Below, in pieces: positions 22,219-31,399 of a DNA stretch of 47,675 nucleotides. The stretch is from NCBI RefSeq assembly GCF_000331535.1, contig NZ_AMZN01000128.1, positions 1 to 47,675 of the forward strand, in the 5' to 3' direction. The first letter of the stretch is position 1, and each line of letters begins with the position of its first letter. The translations under genes and the position numbers were made by a program. The DNA comes from Fulvivirga imtechensis AK7 (GTDB lineage Bacteria; Bacteroidota; Bacteroidia; Cytophagales; Cyclobacteriaceae). The notes beneath the pieces were generated by a model, which saw only the letters and a list, made by a program, of their open reading frames with translations, was not told the DNA's origin and ran no database searches.

Positions 22219-24966
22219 TCATGCAATAGTCACCTTCTGCCGGTAAGGTATCTCTACAATTATTACCGTTCCTTTTCCTTTGCCACTTTCTATCTGCAGG
22301 GTACCTGAAAGCGAATTGACCCGATTAAGCATACTTTTCAATCCAAAGCTGTTGCCCTCATTTATCTTATTGCCTGCATCGAAGCCCACACCGTCATCTT
22401 CAATAGTAAGGATCACCTCTTCATCATACTTCATCAATTGTATGGAAGCGGTTTGTGCTTTCGAATATTTGATAATATTATTTACAGCTTCCTGGGTTAT
22501 CCGGTATAAATGCAGCTCGGTATTTTTAGGCAATCTTTCTTCCTTCAGATTATCGTAAAAATCAAACTTCACCGATGAAACCGTTTCAATATCAGCCAGT
22601 AAACTTTGCACTGACAACACATATCCAAAATCATCGATGCTTTGAGGCATCAGGTTATGAGCAATTTCACGGCTATCTCTAATCGCCTCTTTCAGGTAGT
22701 TAAGCCCTGTGTTAAGTTTTTTGAGTATGCCATTATTAGGCTCTATATCTTTTTTCAGTGAATTGAAATTTAAAGACACAGTAGTCAGTTTTTGCCCAAG
22801 TGTGTCGTGCAGCTCCTTGGCTATTCTGGCCCTTTCATTATCCTCTGTTTCAATTATTGTACTGATGATCTTCTCCTGGGCTAGTCTTCTGTCTGTAATA
22901 TCCATTACGAAGCCTTCAATAATATCTCCTGCAGGTGACATAGCTCTTCCCTGCTCCCATAACCATTTCCTTTCCCCGTTTACATTGACAGGATAAACTA
23001 TCTGAAAAGGCTTATTGGCGGTAATAGCTTCGTTAATGATCTTTATATTTTCTGCGTTGTATTCGTCAGGGATCATATCACTGATCCTCAGATTACCACT
23101 TAAAAATTCATCCGGCGCTATACCGAAAAGCGCCTTACTTCCCTCGCTTACAAACAATGGGGTAAAATCCTTATCAGTCTTACTCCTGTATACCATTCCG
23201 GGAATATTGGCCATCAGGTTAGAAAGTGTTTGCTGGCTTTCTATCAATGCCTGCTCTGTCATCTTAAACTCATGAATATCCACATGGGTACCTATAGCCC
23301 GTACTGCTCTGCCATACTCATCACGGTCTACCACCCGGCCATGTACCAGCAGCCATTTCCATTCCCCGGATTTGGTCTTTAGCCGGTATTCATTTTCATA
23401 GTAGTCTGTTTCGCCTTTTAGGTGGCGGGAAACTCTATCATTTGTCTTTTGGCGGTCATCGGGATGGACCATCTCTATAAAATCTTCAACACGCGGTAAA
23501 ATTTCGCTCACCTCATAACCCAACATGGTAAACTGATAGTCATTTAAATGCAAAGCGCCACTTTTTATATTCCAGTCCCACATGCCTTCACGCGCTCCTT
23601 CAATAGCCATCTGCAGACGTTTTTTACTCTCAGAAAGGGCTTCAAGCATTTTACGCTCCTCTGTGATATTTCTCGACACATAAAGTATGTGCGTACATTT
23701 TCTATTCTTATCAAGGATGGGTATCAGGTTTGATTCAGCAACTCCGCGATTTCCGTCCGGGGTCTTAAAACCTTCTTCATATTTGATAGAATGCTTAGCC
23801 TTGATGGCTTCTGCTATTTTTTGAAACCGGAAGTTGATTTCCGTGTCATCCAGCTTTAGTAGCTTGCGGTATAAATCTTTCAGGCCCATACCCAAAATCT
23901 TATATGCCGGATAATCACTATTTGATCTGTAAAGCTCCTGAAGATACCAGTCCGGTAATTTGGCCACTGAATATGACCCAATTTTCCTTACCTGAAATAA
24001 GGCGATCAGCTCCGAAGCATTATTATAAATAAGTGAGAGTGTTTGCTGCCTTGATTTAATGTTGGCATATGCCCGTTTCAGGTCCGCTGTCCTGGCCCTG
24101 ACCATTCTGCGGAGCACATTCACATATAGCACCAGTTGGATCACAACAAAAAGAATAACCGCCAACAACGCATACCCCCAAACGGGAACTTCAAAAGGTT
24201 TGTTATTGGTAAAATAGTTCTCTATTGAGCTATAATAAATCGATGATTTGTCGGCCTTTAACGCTATCAGGTGATTTTCTACAATAGGCATGACTTTAGC
24301 TGCCAACGGTGTAGCATCACGATATAAAAATGTAAGCCTGAATGGAGAAAATACCACGGGGGTTTGAACAATATCATATTTGTAGTCATGCACATCGCCA
24401 TAAATACGACTTACGATACCGGCATCTACTTTCTTTTTATCGATCAGTTCAAATATTTCTTTATAGTTTTTGGCCTTTACGATGGTACACCTCAGGTCTA
24501 GTTCCTTTATAGAGGCATAGAAGCCCTTATATGGCCCGGTAATAAAATAACTATCCTCCAATACTGCTACCTTTTTCCCTCCAAGATCAAGTAGAGAAGT
24601 GTAATCGGATTCTCTTTTGGCATACACACGAGCCCAGGTTGAAAGTATTCCCACTTTGGCTATCTTGAACTCCGAGCTTCTACCTTTATAATCCCCCGAC
24701 TCTGCTAAAACATCTATTTCTCCTTGCTCCAACAATTGAAAGCACTTTTCCGGGGTTCCCGGCTTATAAATCAGCCGCCAGCCTTCCTTTTCGGCTACGT
24801 ATTTGAGGATGTCAATAAAAATACCCCTGGCCTCACCTCGGGAGTCCATAAAAGCCAGTGGATAATTATCATATACCCCTACGCGTAAAGTCCGTTGGGC
24901 GCTTACAGAAGCCAGCGCCACAATTATTAAAAGGCATGTAAGAAGCAGTTTTCTCATATATGGCAT
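22219..24966 (-). CDS. Sensor histidine kinase: periplasmic SBP domain, TM, PAS repeats, HisKA_3, HATPase
   Basis: The start at 24966 (or 24957) places a signal peptide at the N-terminus; an in-frame ATG at 25017 would bury it. Residues ~25-250 are a family-3 solute-binding domain ('LRVGVYDNYPLAFMDS'). One transmembrane helix follows (~276-300, 'WGYALLAVILFVVIQLVLYV'), then three PAS/PAC units (the second with 'GMWDWNIKSG', 'VHPDD'). A HisKA_3 motif 'RIAKELHDTLGQKL' carries the phosphorylated His. The HATPase_c domain has 'TQEAVNNIIKYSKA' and 'EDDGVGFD'. It probably senses a small amino-acid-like or organic ligand in the periplasm and phosphorylates the NarL-type regulator encoded downstream. 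Confidence 0.93.
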   Translation of the reverse strand: MPYMRKLLLTCLLIIVALASVSAQRTLRVGVYDNYPLAFMDSRGEARGIFIDILKYVAEKEGWRLIYKPGTPEKCFQLLEQGEIDVLAESGDYKGRSSEFKIAKVGILSTWARVYAKRESDYTSLLDLGGKKVAVLEDSYFITGPYKGFYASIKELDLRCTIVKAKNYKEIFELIDKKKVDAGIVSRIYGDVHDYKYDIVQTPVVFSPFRLTFLYRDATPLAAKVMPIVENHLIALKADKSSIYYSSIENYFTNNKPFEVPVWGYALLAVILFVVIQLVLYVNVLRRMVRARTADLKRAYANIKSRQQTLSLIYNNASELIALFQVRKIGSYSVAKLPDWYLQELYRSNSDYPAYKILGMGLKDLYRKLLKLDDTEINFRFQKIAEAIKAKHSIKYEEGFKTPDGNRGVAESNLIPILDKNRKCTHILYVSRNITEERKMLEALSESKKRLQMAIEGAREGMWDWNIKSGALHLNDYQFTMLGYEVSEILPRVEDFIEMVHPDDRQKTNDRVSRHLKGETDYYENEYRLKTKSGEWKWLLVHGRVVDRDEYGRAVRAIGTHVDIHEFKMTEQALIESQQTLSNLMANIPGMVYRSKTDKDFTPLFVSEGSKALFGIAPDEFLSGNLRISDMIPDEYNAENIKIINEAITANKPFQIVYPVNVNGERKWLWEQGRAMSPAGDIIEGFVMDITDRRLAQEKIISTIIETEDNERARIAKELHDTLGQKLTTVSLNFNSLKKDIEPNNGILKKLNTGLNYLKEAIRDSREIAHNLMPQSIDDFGYVLSVQSLLADIETVSSVKFDFYDNLKEERLPKNTELHLYRITQEAVNNIIKYSKAQTASIQLMKYDEEVILTIEDDGVGFDAGNKINEGNSFGLKSMLNRVNSLSGTLQIESGKGKGTVIIVEIPYRQKVTIA

Positions 24967-24987
24967 AGGTTGCCGGCAATTGAATAT

Positions 24988-25058
24988 TAAATCTAACAAA
25001 TTCCCTCCAGAAATCATTTCGTATGGGTACGCAAATCACGTATTTTTCATATTACGTA
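24988..25058 (-). promoter_or_regulatory. Divergent kinase/yfiR-like control region with ACGTA repeats
   Basis: ACGTA elements occur at 25038 and 25054, joined by a segment containing CGTATTTTTCA (25039-25049). The same 11-mer is found upstream of candidate sRNA 1. On the minus strand a near-consensus -7 box TAGATTTA (24988-24995) lies 42 nt further on and 22 nt before the kinase start. Confidence 0.4.
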
Positions 25059-25127
25059 CACCCTCTTAAAGTTCACGATGCCACAACCACGACCTTTGCG
25101 GTGCATTTTACAAAAATGAAATAAATT

Positions 25128-25646
25128 ATGAAAAAAGGTAAGACAGTAGTTGGAACCCTATTACTCATGTTGATGATGGTGGCCTTTAATACTCACGTGA
25201 AAGCACAGAACGCTGAGCATCAGGTTAAAACAGTTTTTATTTACAATTTCATCAGATACATTGAATGGCCAAAGCAAGGAGAAGAGTTTACGATCGGGAT
25301 ATACGGCAATGACCCTGAGGCGTTCAGCGCCTTTATGGACATGGCAGCCAAAAAAGCAGCAACCAAAAGAATCGTAGTCAAGTCATTTACCTCACTAAGC
25401 GAAGCTGCAAGCTGTGACATTCTTTTTATTCCTGCTCAGAATAGCGGTAATCTCAACGAAGTGAAGTCACTTGGACTAAAGAATATACTCGTTGTAACTG
25501 AAAAAGCCGGTTTGGCAAAAAAGGGGAGCGGGATCAATTTTATAAATGTGGACGGCAAGCTGCGATTTGAGATCAACAGAGATGAAATCGAGCGTTCGGG
25601 ACTGAAAGTATCCAGCCAACTACTCGGACTGGCCATCGAGGTATAA
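25128..25646 (+). CDS. YfiR-family (DUF4154) periplasmic protein
   Basis: 172 residues with a cleavable signal peptide (ending 'HVKAQ'). The mature part opens with 'VKTVFIYNFIRYIEWP', the hallmark of YfiR/DUF4154, and keeps the closing 'GLKVSSQLLGLAIEV'. YfiR proteins are periplasmic partners that restrain membrane signalling enzymes, the classic case being the diguanylate cyclase YfiN. Here the gene is divergent from the sensor kinase, so it may modulate that kinase (inference). No YfiN or YfiB gene is nearby. Confidence 0.88.
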   Translation: MKKGKTVVGTLLLMLMMVAFNTHVKAQNAEHQVKTVFIYNFIRYIEWPKQGEEFTIGIYGNDPEAFSAFMDMAAKKAATKRIVVKSFTSLSEAASCDILFIPAQNSGNLNEVKSLGLKNILVVTEKAGLAKKGSGINFINVDGKLRFEINRDEIERSGLKVSSQLLGLAIEV

Positions 25647-25691
25647 CATTAATAATCAGGCGATAACAGAGTGGCTGTGACAAAATAACCC

Positions 25692-26155
25692 AATAAAAGA
25701 GGCCGTCTCAAAAGTCAGCTCGTCATTCAAAACTTGATTTGAAATCCGAATCAAGTTACCAATGACAAGTTTTCATTACATACTGATAGTCAGATGATAA
25801 CATCTTATTGTTCAGTTTGTAACTTTTGTCTCTATTTTGACTCTTCATAGCATATGTTTTACTTTTTTGTTCCCGAAAAGCTATAACGCTTTCGGGATAA
25901 CAAAAAAAGTCAAGGCTGTGAGCAAATGGCTAAATTTCAATGCCTGCGATAACAAATCACAAACTCGCCCCGTTTGAGACAACGGGGCTCAAACAGTGTG
26001 ATTTATAAAGTGTACATGTGGCATTGAAATTCTTAACACCATTTCCTCAAGGCCGTTCAGGTAACTGTCATTTCATTATCCACAAAATCAACTGAAAGTT
26101 GTTGGTTGCCTCAGGATGACGCCAGAAGAGGACTTTTGAGACGGCCTCTTTTATT
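25692..26155 (+). mobile_element. Long-TIR element B, 464-bp copy with nested hairpins
   Basis: It is bounded by a perfect 25-bp inverted repeat (25692-25716 and 26131-26155; core AAAAGAGGCCGTCTCAAAA). A 50-nt hairpin lies at 25861-25910 (arms ACTTTTTTGTT and AACAAAAAAAGT, with CCCGAAA/TTTCGGG inside). A nested structure follows at 25933-26031: AATTTCAATGCC/GGCATTGAAATT outside, AAATCACA/TGTGATTT inside, and at the tip two mutually exclusive stems, CCCCGTT/AACGGGG or GTTTGAG/CTCAAAC. No open frame of note. It fills the gap between the yfiR-like gene and the M49-like gene. Confidence 0.8.
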
Positions 26156-26163
26156 AAATTTTA

Positions 26164-27834
26164 TTATTGTTGAAGCCCCAGGACGCCCACTCCCTGCTCA
26201 AATACAATATCTACAGGTATACCTTTGTCAGCCAGGCGATCCAGGTCATTTTGGAGCTCCGGTTGGATCATAGCTTTTTCAGCGACTAATGTGGATACCC
26301 CTTCATAATCACCCTCACCTTGTAGTATCAGAATTTTCTCAGACAAGGCATTCATCGCTGCCTGCATTTTTTCAAAGTCGATAGTATAGGTGCCAGTTTC
26401 AGCATCTCTGGCAAACGCACCTTGCTCTTTAAAGAAGTTGAACCTGATCATATTGGCTTTTCCATGTGCACTGGAAGCTCCGAACCTCACCGACCTGAAG
26501 ATGCTGGCCATAAAAGTGGTGTAGTAATCCATCAACTCTCCCTGTATCTCACCCTGTTCATGGAGCCTGGTGATCATGTATAACCCAAGCACATCTGCCT
26601 TGCCTTCTTCAAGTGCCGAGGCATTATCTTTTAAGGCCTCTCTCACCGTACCTTTTTTATTTATAGTGTTTTTGATACCCAGACCATGTGCAACCTCATG
26701 AAACATAGTATTGGCAAAAAAAGCATCGAAGGTAATGTGCCTGCGCTGCTCTTCGGCAATTAACTCCCCGGCTATGGGCACCAATATTTTATCAAACTTG
26801 GCCCTCATTGCATTTTTCAACTGCGATCTTCTCGTTCCTTTTTTAAGCTGAACTTCTTCATCATTTGGCAGGTTGACTGCAATGGTCTTGCTACCGGAAT
26901 TACAATCACCGGCATAGTATATCACATCAAATGCAGCCAGTTGTGAATCTGTACCGGGTTCTTCGCGTTTATAGACTTCCGGCACAGGCAGCCCTCTTTG
27001 CAGTCCGGGTAGTAGTGTAGCATATTTCTCAAGTCTTTCACTCCATTTCATGTCCTTTACCAGCACATATGTTTCATGCGCAGCCTTATACCCATATAAC
27101 TGATCTTCATAGGTTTCAATAGGGCCAGTAATGATGTCCAGTTGATTGGTTTTCATATCCATCCATGCCATATCGCTTTCATAGTATTCATCTGTAAGCA
27201 ACGCCTCTGCTCGCAATTCGAGGTACTTCTTTAGTTCGGCATTCTCAGCTAATCGCGCAGCTTCCCTCAACAGTTCCGCGGCCCTGGAGACCTGATCTTT
27301 AAACATCTCATGATAAGGAATAGCTATAAGACTGCCGGTATCATCTCTTCTTATGAAAGTATACAGTGAAGTTTTACCCTCCACTTCGGCAGATTCAAAT
27401 TCTTCCCTGGTCATATCTTCTGGGTAAAAATTAGCGCCCGCAGGCTTATCCCCTACTCCCTCAATAAAAGGCTTATTATTGGCTAGCCTGTCCCATGGAC
27501 CATAATTGATCATGACAAACCTTTTAGCGCCATCATTTGTCAGGGCGCCAAGTAATGAATCTCTTTTGCCATAGGCTTCATACCAAAAGAGCTCGTCCAT
27601 TATCTTTCCTACCTCTATAAGCAAAGGAATCATTTGCTTCTGCCTGTCAGACAGCGAAGTGAGATCCGCAGTAAGTTTTACGGTAGTGTATTTATTGTGC
27701 AATGCATTATAAACGGAATTATCCTGGGGAGCGGGCGTTGTACCGGCTTCACGTGCTTGTTTGGTTTGCTCACAGGCAGCAAAAATGCCTGCGATAAAAA
27801 CCATCAAGCAAAGTTTCAATAAAAATTTAAACAT
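26164..27834 (-). CDS. M49-like (dipeptidyl peptidase III family) zinc peptidase, lipoprotein
   Basis: 556 residues. A lipobox 'FAAC' puts the lipidated cysteine at residue 21. The zinc site reads HEVAH (379-383), followed by 'EEGKADVLGLY' (E409/E410), which corresponds to the second M49 motif EECRAE. Classical DPP III has an expanded HExxxH; this protein has a plain HExxH, as some bacterial and plant relatives are thought to. It is likely exported and cleaves short peptides. It is preceded on the same strand by the TonB receptor/DUF4249 unit, but a terminator lies between. Confidence 0.8.
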   Translation of the reverse strand: MFKFLLKLCLMVFIAGIFAACEQTKQAREAGTTPAPQDNSVYNALHNKYTTVKLTADLTSLSDRQKQMIPLLIEVGKIMDELFWYEAYGKRDSLLGALTNDGAKRFVMINYGPWDRLANNKPFIEGVGDKPAGANFYPEDMTREEFESAEVEGKTSLYTFIRRDDTGSLIAIPYHEMFKDQVSRAAELLREAARLAENAELKKYLELRAEALLTDEYYESDMAWMDMKTNQLDIITGPIETYEDQLYGYKAAHETYVLVKDMKWSERLEKYATLLPGLQRGLPVPEVYKREEPGTDSQLAAFDVIYYAGDCNSGSKTIAVNLPNDEEVQLKKGTRRSQLKNAMRAKFDKILVPIAGELIAEEQRRHITFDAFFANTMFHEVAHGLGIKNTINKKGTVREALKDNASALEEGKADVLGLYMITRLHEQGEIQGELMDYYTTFMASIFRSVRFGASSAHGKANMIRFNFFKEQGAFARDAETGTYTIDFEKMQAAMNALSEKILILQGEGDYEGVSTLVAEKAMIQPELQNDLDRLADKGIPVDIVFEQGVGVLGLQQ

Positions 27835-27870
27835 AATAACGGGTTTTGGTTTAACCCGAAATTAACAAAA

Positions 27871-27899
27871 ACAGGTGAAGCTATGATAACTTCACCTGT
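27871..27899 (-). terminator. Terminator after the TonB receptor/DUF4249 operon
   Basis: A perfect 10-bp stem ACAGGTGAAG/CTTCACCTGT has a 9-nt loop. On the minus strand it runs into TTTTTGTTAATTT. It lies 29 nt beyond the DUF4249 gene stop. Confidence 0.85.
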
Positions 27900-27927
27900 A
27901 TTTTCCTGATAATAGGCCTCTGTAGTA

Positions 27928-28764
27928 TTATTCTATCACTATCGACTTGCTTACCATTGCACTTACCTGAAAGAATCCTAAAGCATCATTTGAAAGATTT
28001 GTTCTGGGGTTGGCTGGCGGGGGACTGAACATACCTCCGTCATTGTTTAGAATATTAAACAAATCATTGTAGTAAACGTATCCCTGACGGGTTATGCTAT
28101 ACATTTCTACGCGAGCGACATCACCATTCTTGTAAAATCCTGCAATAGGTATACCATCTATATTCTCTCCAAGTACTTCATCATTAGCAAAATATATATC
28201 ATTTTCCTGATCTAAAATAATGGAATCATTTCTGTAGAACTTAAAGAGATAGTAATCTTTGCGGTCTTTGGGCTCTTTAGCATAAAAAAGCACCTCATGA
28301 TAATAGCCTACATCTTCAGGGTCTTCAAATTCATCCTCATCAATACGTACTGACAGGGAGTCAATGGCTGTAACAGGCTGTAGCACGTCACTGCCGGTAT
28401 AGGTTTCTCCTCCAACAATTACTGTCAGCGTATAGGTGTTACCTACTTCCCCGGCAAATGGCGTTTCAGCATAGTAGTAACCATCCGATTCCGGCATATC
28501 TCCAGGATTATGCACATAATTAAATACATTTCCTTCATTATCACTCACTGTCACTACAGCATCGGCCACTCCACGTGCCCGGCCAAAATCATAAAAGCCA
28601 ACAGACCGCGTGACTCTCACATAATGACTTTTCGTTTCATCTGTCACCAATCCCTCAATGACTATCTGCGGATCTATCTGTTTTGTATCCAGCGTTACTG
28701 TTTCCTCACAGGCGAGTAGGCCAAGCACAACAAGACCTGTTAATATGTATATTATTCCTTTCAT
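27928..28764 (-). CDS. DUF4249 domain lipoprotein
   Basis: 278 residues with lipobox LLAC (Cys19). The mature protein starts with the DUF4249 pattern 'VIEGLVTDETKSHYVRV', followed by 'VADAVVTVSDNEGN' and 'GNTYTLTV', a carboxypeptidase-regulatory-like beta sandwich with further strands. In Bacteroidota such lipoproteins are regularly encoded directly after a TonB-dependent receptor and are thought to sit on the outer membrane as its accessory. Here the gap to the receptor gene is 6 nt, which supports co-transcription. The ligand is unknown. Confidence 0.9.
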   Translation of the reverse strand: MKGIIYILTGLVVLGLLACEETVTLDTKQIDPQIVIEGLVTDETKSHYVRVTRSVGFYDFGRARGVADAVVTVSDNEGNVFNYVHNPGDMPESDGYYYAETPFAGEVGNTYTLTVIVGGETYTGSDVLQPVTAIDSLSVRIDEDEFEDPEDVGYYHEVLFYAKEPKDRKDYYLFKFYRNDSIILDQENDIYFANDEVLGENIDGIPIAGFYKNGDVARVEMYSITRQGYVYYNDLFNILNNDGGMFSPPPANPRTNLSNDALGFFQVSAMVSKSIVIE

Positions 28765-28770
28765 TTTAAA

Positions 28771-31143
28771 TTAAAATTGAATGTTGTAAGTAACTGATGG
28801 CAGGAGAGGGAACAGTGAAATTAACCGGGCTTCTTTCTCTTTCCCATCCCCGATTACATTTCCATCTTCGTCCTGCTTCAGCCTGGTATATATCGTAAAT
28901 GCATTTTTTCTGCTGTAGACATTATAAAGAGAGAATACCCAGTTGGTTTTCCATTTCCTTTCTTTATTTTTCCTTGGCGTAAGGGTAGCCGAAAGATCCA
29001 TACGGTGGAAGTCTGGCAGCAAATAGCCGTTTCTCTCACTAATAAGATCTACCTGATATACATCATTATATTCGTAGCGACCAGCAGGTACAGTAATTGG
29101 ACGGCCGGTGCTATAGGTAAAATTGGCGCCAAAAGACCATTTTTCATTCATATCGTAGGTGGCAGCCAGATTAAGTACATGCCTCCTGTCATAATTTGCC
29201 AGGAAAGGTTTATCAAGATTTACTCCAGGTACCTTTCTTTGAGTTTTCGACCATGTATAGCTGGCGAAACCGGTAAGCCTCCCTTCTTTCTTCTGTAGCA
29301 TTAGCTCCAGCCCGTAAGACCACGAATCTCCCTGACGATACTCAGTGGCCAGGTCTTCATTGAAGAAAATTTCCGCATTATCCGCAAAATCAGTCACATT
29401 GTCGATGTCTTTATAATATGACTCCACTGAAAACTCAAAGGTATTGTCTTTGAAATTTCTAAAATACCCTACCGCCACCTGGTCCGCTAACTGAGGTTTC
29501 AAATAGTAATTACTGGGGCTCCAGGTGTTAAATGGAATAGGTACAGTACCGCTTGAGATCAAGTGTGTATTCTGCACCATGCGATTGTACGACAGTTTTA
29601 TTGAACTTACAGGGTTAAGCATATAACGCGCAGCAAACCGTGGCTCAATGTTGATATATGTTTTAATCGTTTCAAAATTGTCGAAGTAAAGCGTATCTAT
29701 TTTATTGATATTAATATTCTCCCTTGGATCTTCATATACATAAACTTCCGATTTTCCTATATTTTGAAATATAGAAAGTCGCGCCCCGTAAGACAAGGTG
29801 AGTTTATTACTTAGTTGTTGCTCATTATTAACATATAGAGCGTGATCCAATGCGTAGTCATTCTGTATCTTCAATGGCTCAAATATCGAAGCTTCTGTTG
29901 TAGGAGATATTTCTCCCGGTGAAAACCGTCTGTAGGTGAGATGATATCCAAAATCAAGCTCATTTTTTGGAGTAATAAAATAATTCAGATCCTCTTTGAT
30001 GGATAGTTCCTGAAGATTTGATGTCCATTTAAAACCCTGAACAGGATCGTCAAATTCAAGAGCGTAGTCAAAATTACTGGCTATAATGGATGTATTGGAA
30101 AATAAACGATCATTAAACAGGTGGTTCCATCTAAAGGTAGCCGTGGCATTGCCCCAATCAAAGCCAAAAGCATCATCAAAGCTAAACACATCACGCCCCA
30201 GGTAAAGGGCAACAAAAAAACGATTATTATTATTGTGTTTCCAGTTGGCCTTTGCATTGACGTCATAAAAATGCACAAGGTTTTCCTTTCCGGCAGCTTT
30301 CAGGAACAGGTCGACATAGGATCTCCTTCCGGAAATGATGAAAGAGCTTTTTTCTTTTTTGATTGGGCCTTCGAGCATAAATCGACTGGCTAATAGACCA
30401 ATACCGGCTGATCCTCCCAGTCTTTTATTGTTTCCATCCTTGGTCCGTACATCAAGTATTGAAGACAGGCGCCCTCCGAAGCGTGCAGGTATGCCACCCT
30501 TGTACAACTCTGAGTCTTTAATAACATCGGCATTGAATACAGAAAACAGACCGAATAAATGCGATGGGTCATATACGGGCGCCTCATCAATAAGGATGAG
30601 GTTCTGATCAGCGCTACCACCCCTCACGAAAAAACTGGAGGTACCCTCCCCTGCCGTGATCACTCCGGGCATCATCTGGATAGTCTTTATGATATCGGGT
30701 TCTCCAAACAGGGCCGGAAGCTTTTTTACCTGTTGAATACTAATTTCATTCCTACTCATTTTAACATCTGTAACATTGGCATCGATGGGCTTGTCAGTTA
30801 TAACCACCTCATCAATGGTTGTAACTTCTACGGGCAATTCAACATTCATCGATACATTGCCTGAGAGACTTACGGTTTTTTCAATGCTTTGATAACCAAT
30901 AGAGCTATAAATGATGTTATAATCCCCGGCAGGAAGCGACAACGCGTAGAATCCATATACATTGGTAGCAGTACCTGTCTTTAGCTCTTTTATATATACG
31001 GTGACGCCAATCAGCTCCTCTCCGTTTTCGGCATCTTTCACATAGCCGTTAAGGGTGTATTTCCCCTGAGCCATAGAGACGTGGCCAAATAGCAATATCA
31101 GCACGCCCGACAACAATAATTTTTTTGATTTCTTGACTGACAA
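28771..31143 (-). CDS. TonB-dependent outer-membrane receptor with carboxypeptidase-like N-terminal domain
   Basis: 790 residues: signal peptide (1-25), a CarboxypepD_reg-like domain (~28-110, 'GYVKDAENGEELIGVTV'), a plug with 'DEVVIT' and 'TSSFFVRGGSADQNLILID', then a 22-strand-type barrel ending in a C-terminal aromatic 'VTYNIQF'. This is the class in which plug and barrel import a ligand using TonB energy. It pairs with the DUF4249 lipoprotein rather than a SusD, so a peptide or metal ligand is as likely as a glycan. No sigma/anti-sigma pair is adjacent. Confidence 0.93.
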   Translation of the reverse strand: MSVKKSKKLLLSGVLILLFGHVSMAQGKYTLNGYVKDAENGEELIGVTVYIKELKTGTATNVYGFYALSLPAGDYNIIYSSIGYQSIEKTVSLSGNVSMNVELPVEVTTIDEVVITDKPIDANVTDVKMSRNEISIQQVKKLPALFGEPDIIKTIQMMPGVITAGEGTSSFFVRGGSADQNLILIDEAPVYDPSHLFGLFSVFNADVIKDSELYKGGIPARFGGRLSSILDVRTKDGNNKRLGGSAGIGLLASRFMLEGPIKKEKSSFIISGRRSYVDLFLKAAGKENLVHFYDVNAKANWKHNNNNRFFVALYLGRDVFSFDDAFGFDWGNATATFRWNHLFNDRLFSNTSIIASNFDYALEFDDPVQGFKWTSNLQELSIKEDLNYFITPKNELDFGYHLTYRRFSPGEISPTTEASIFEPLKIQNDYALDHALYVNNEQQLSNKLTLSYGARLSIFQNIGKSEVYVYEDPRENININKIDTLYFDNFETIKTYINIEPRFAARYMLNPVSSIKLSYNRMVQNTHLISSGTVPIPFNTWSPSNYYLKPQLADQVAVGYFRNFKDNTFEFSVESYYKDIDNVTDFADNAEIFFNEDLATEYRQGDSWSYGLELMLQKKEGRLTGFASYTWSKTQRKVPGVNLDKPFLANYDRRHVLNLAATYDMNEKWSFGANFTYSTGRPITVPAGRYEYNDVYQVDLISERNGYLLPDFHRMDLSATLTPRKNKERKWKTNWVFSLYNVYSRKNAFTIYTRLKQDEDGNVIGDGKEKEARLISLFPLLPSVTYNIQF

Positions 31144-31371
31144 TTTTTTTAAGGTTTTGAAGTTGTTAAATGTTACCTGTCTACAGACGTCTTGTTTTTT
31201 AAATAGTTTCCAGTATTGGCAAAAAAAATGATAAATGGATGATTTTAAAGGTAAGCGTAACCACTCCCTCTTCCAACCAAAATCGTCCTTTATAAAAAGA
31301 ATTTTTATGATCGCAACAAAAATGAAAGATCACCAGGCCCTCTGATTCCCCGGTGAAAATAATAATTTTTT

Positions 31372-31379
31372 TATTTTTG
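31372..31379 (+). promoter_or_regulatory. TAnnTTTG -7 box upstream of the YheT-like gene
   Basis: TATTTTTG lies 21 nt before the ATG at 31400. The 256-bp gap before it is AT-rich and otherwise featureless, and no -33 box stands out. Confidence 0.35.
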
Positions 31380-31399
31380 AGAACACTGATCCGGATTAT

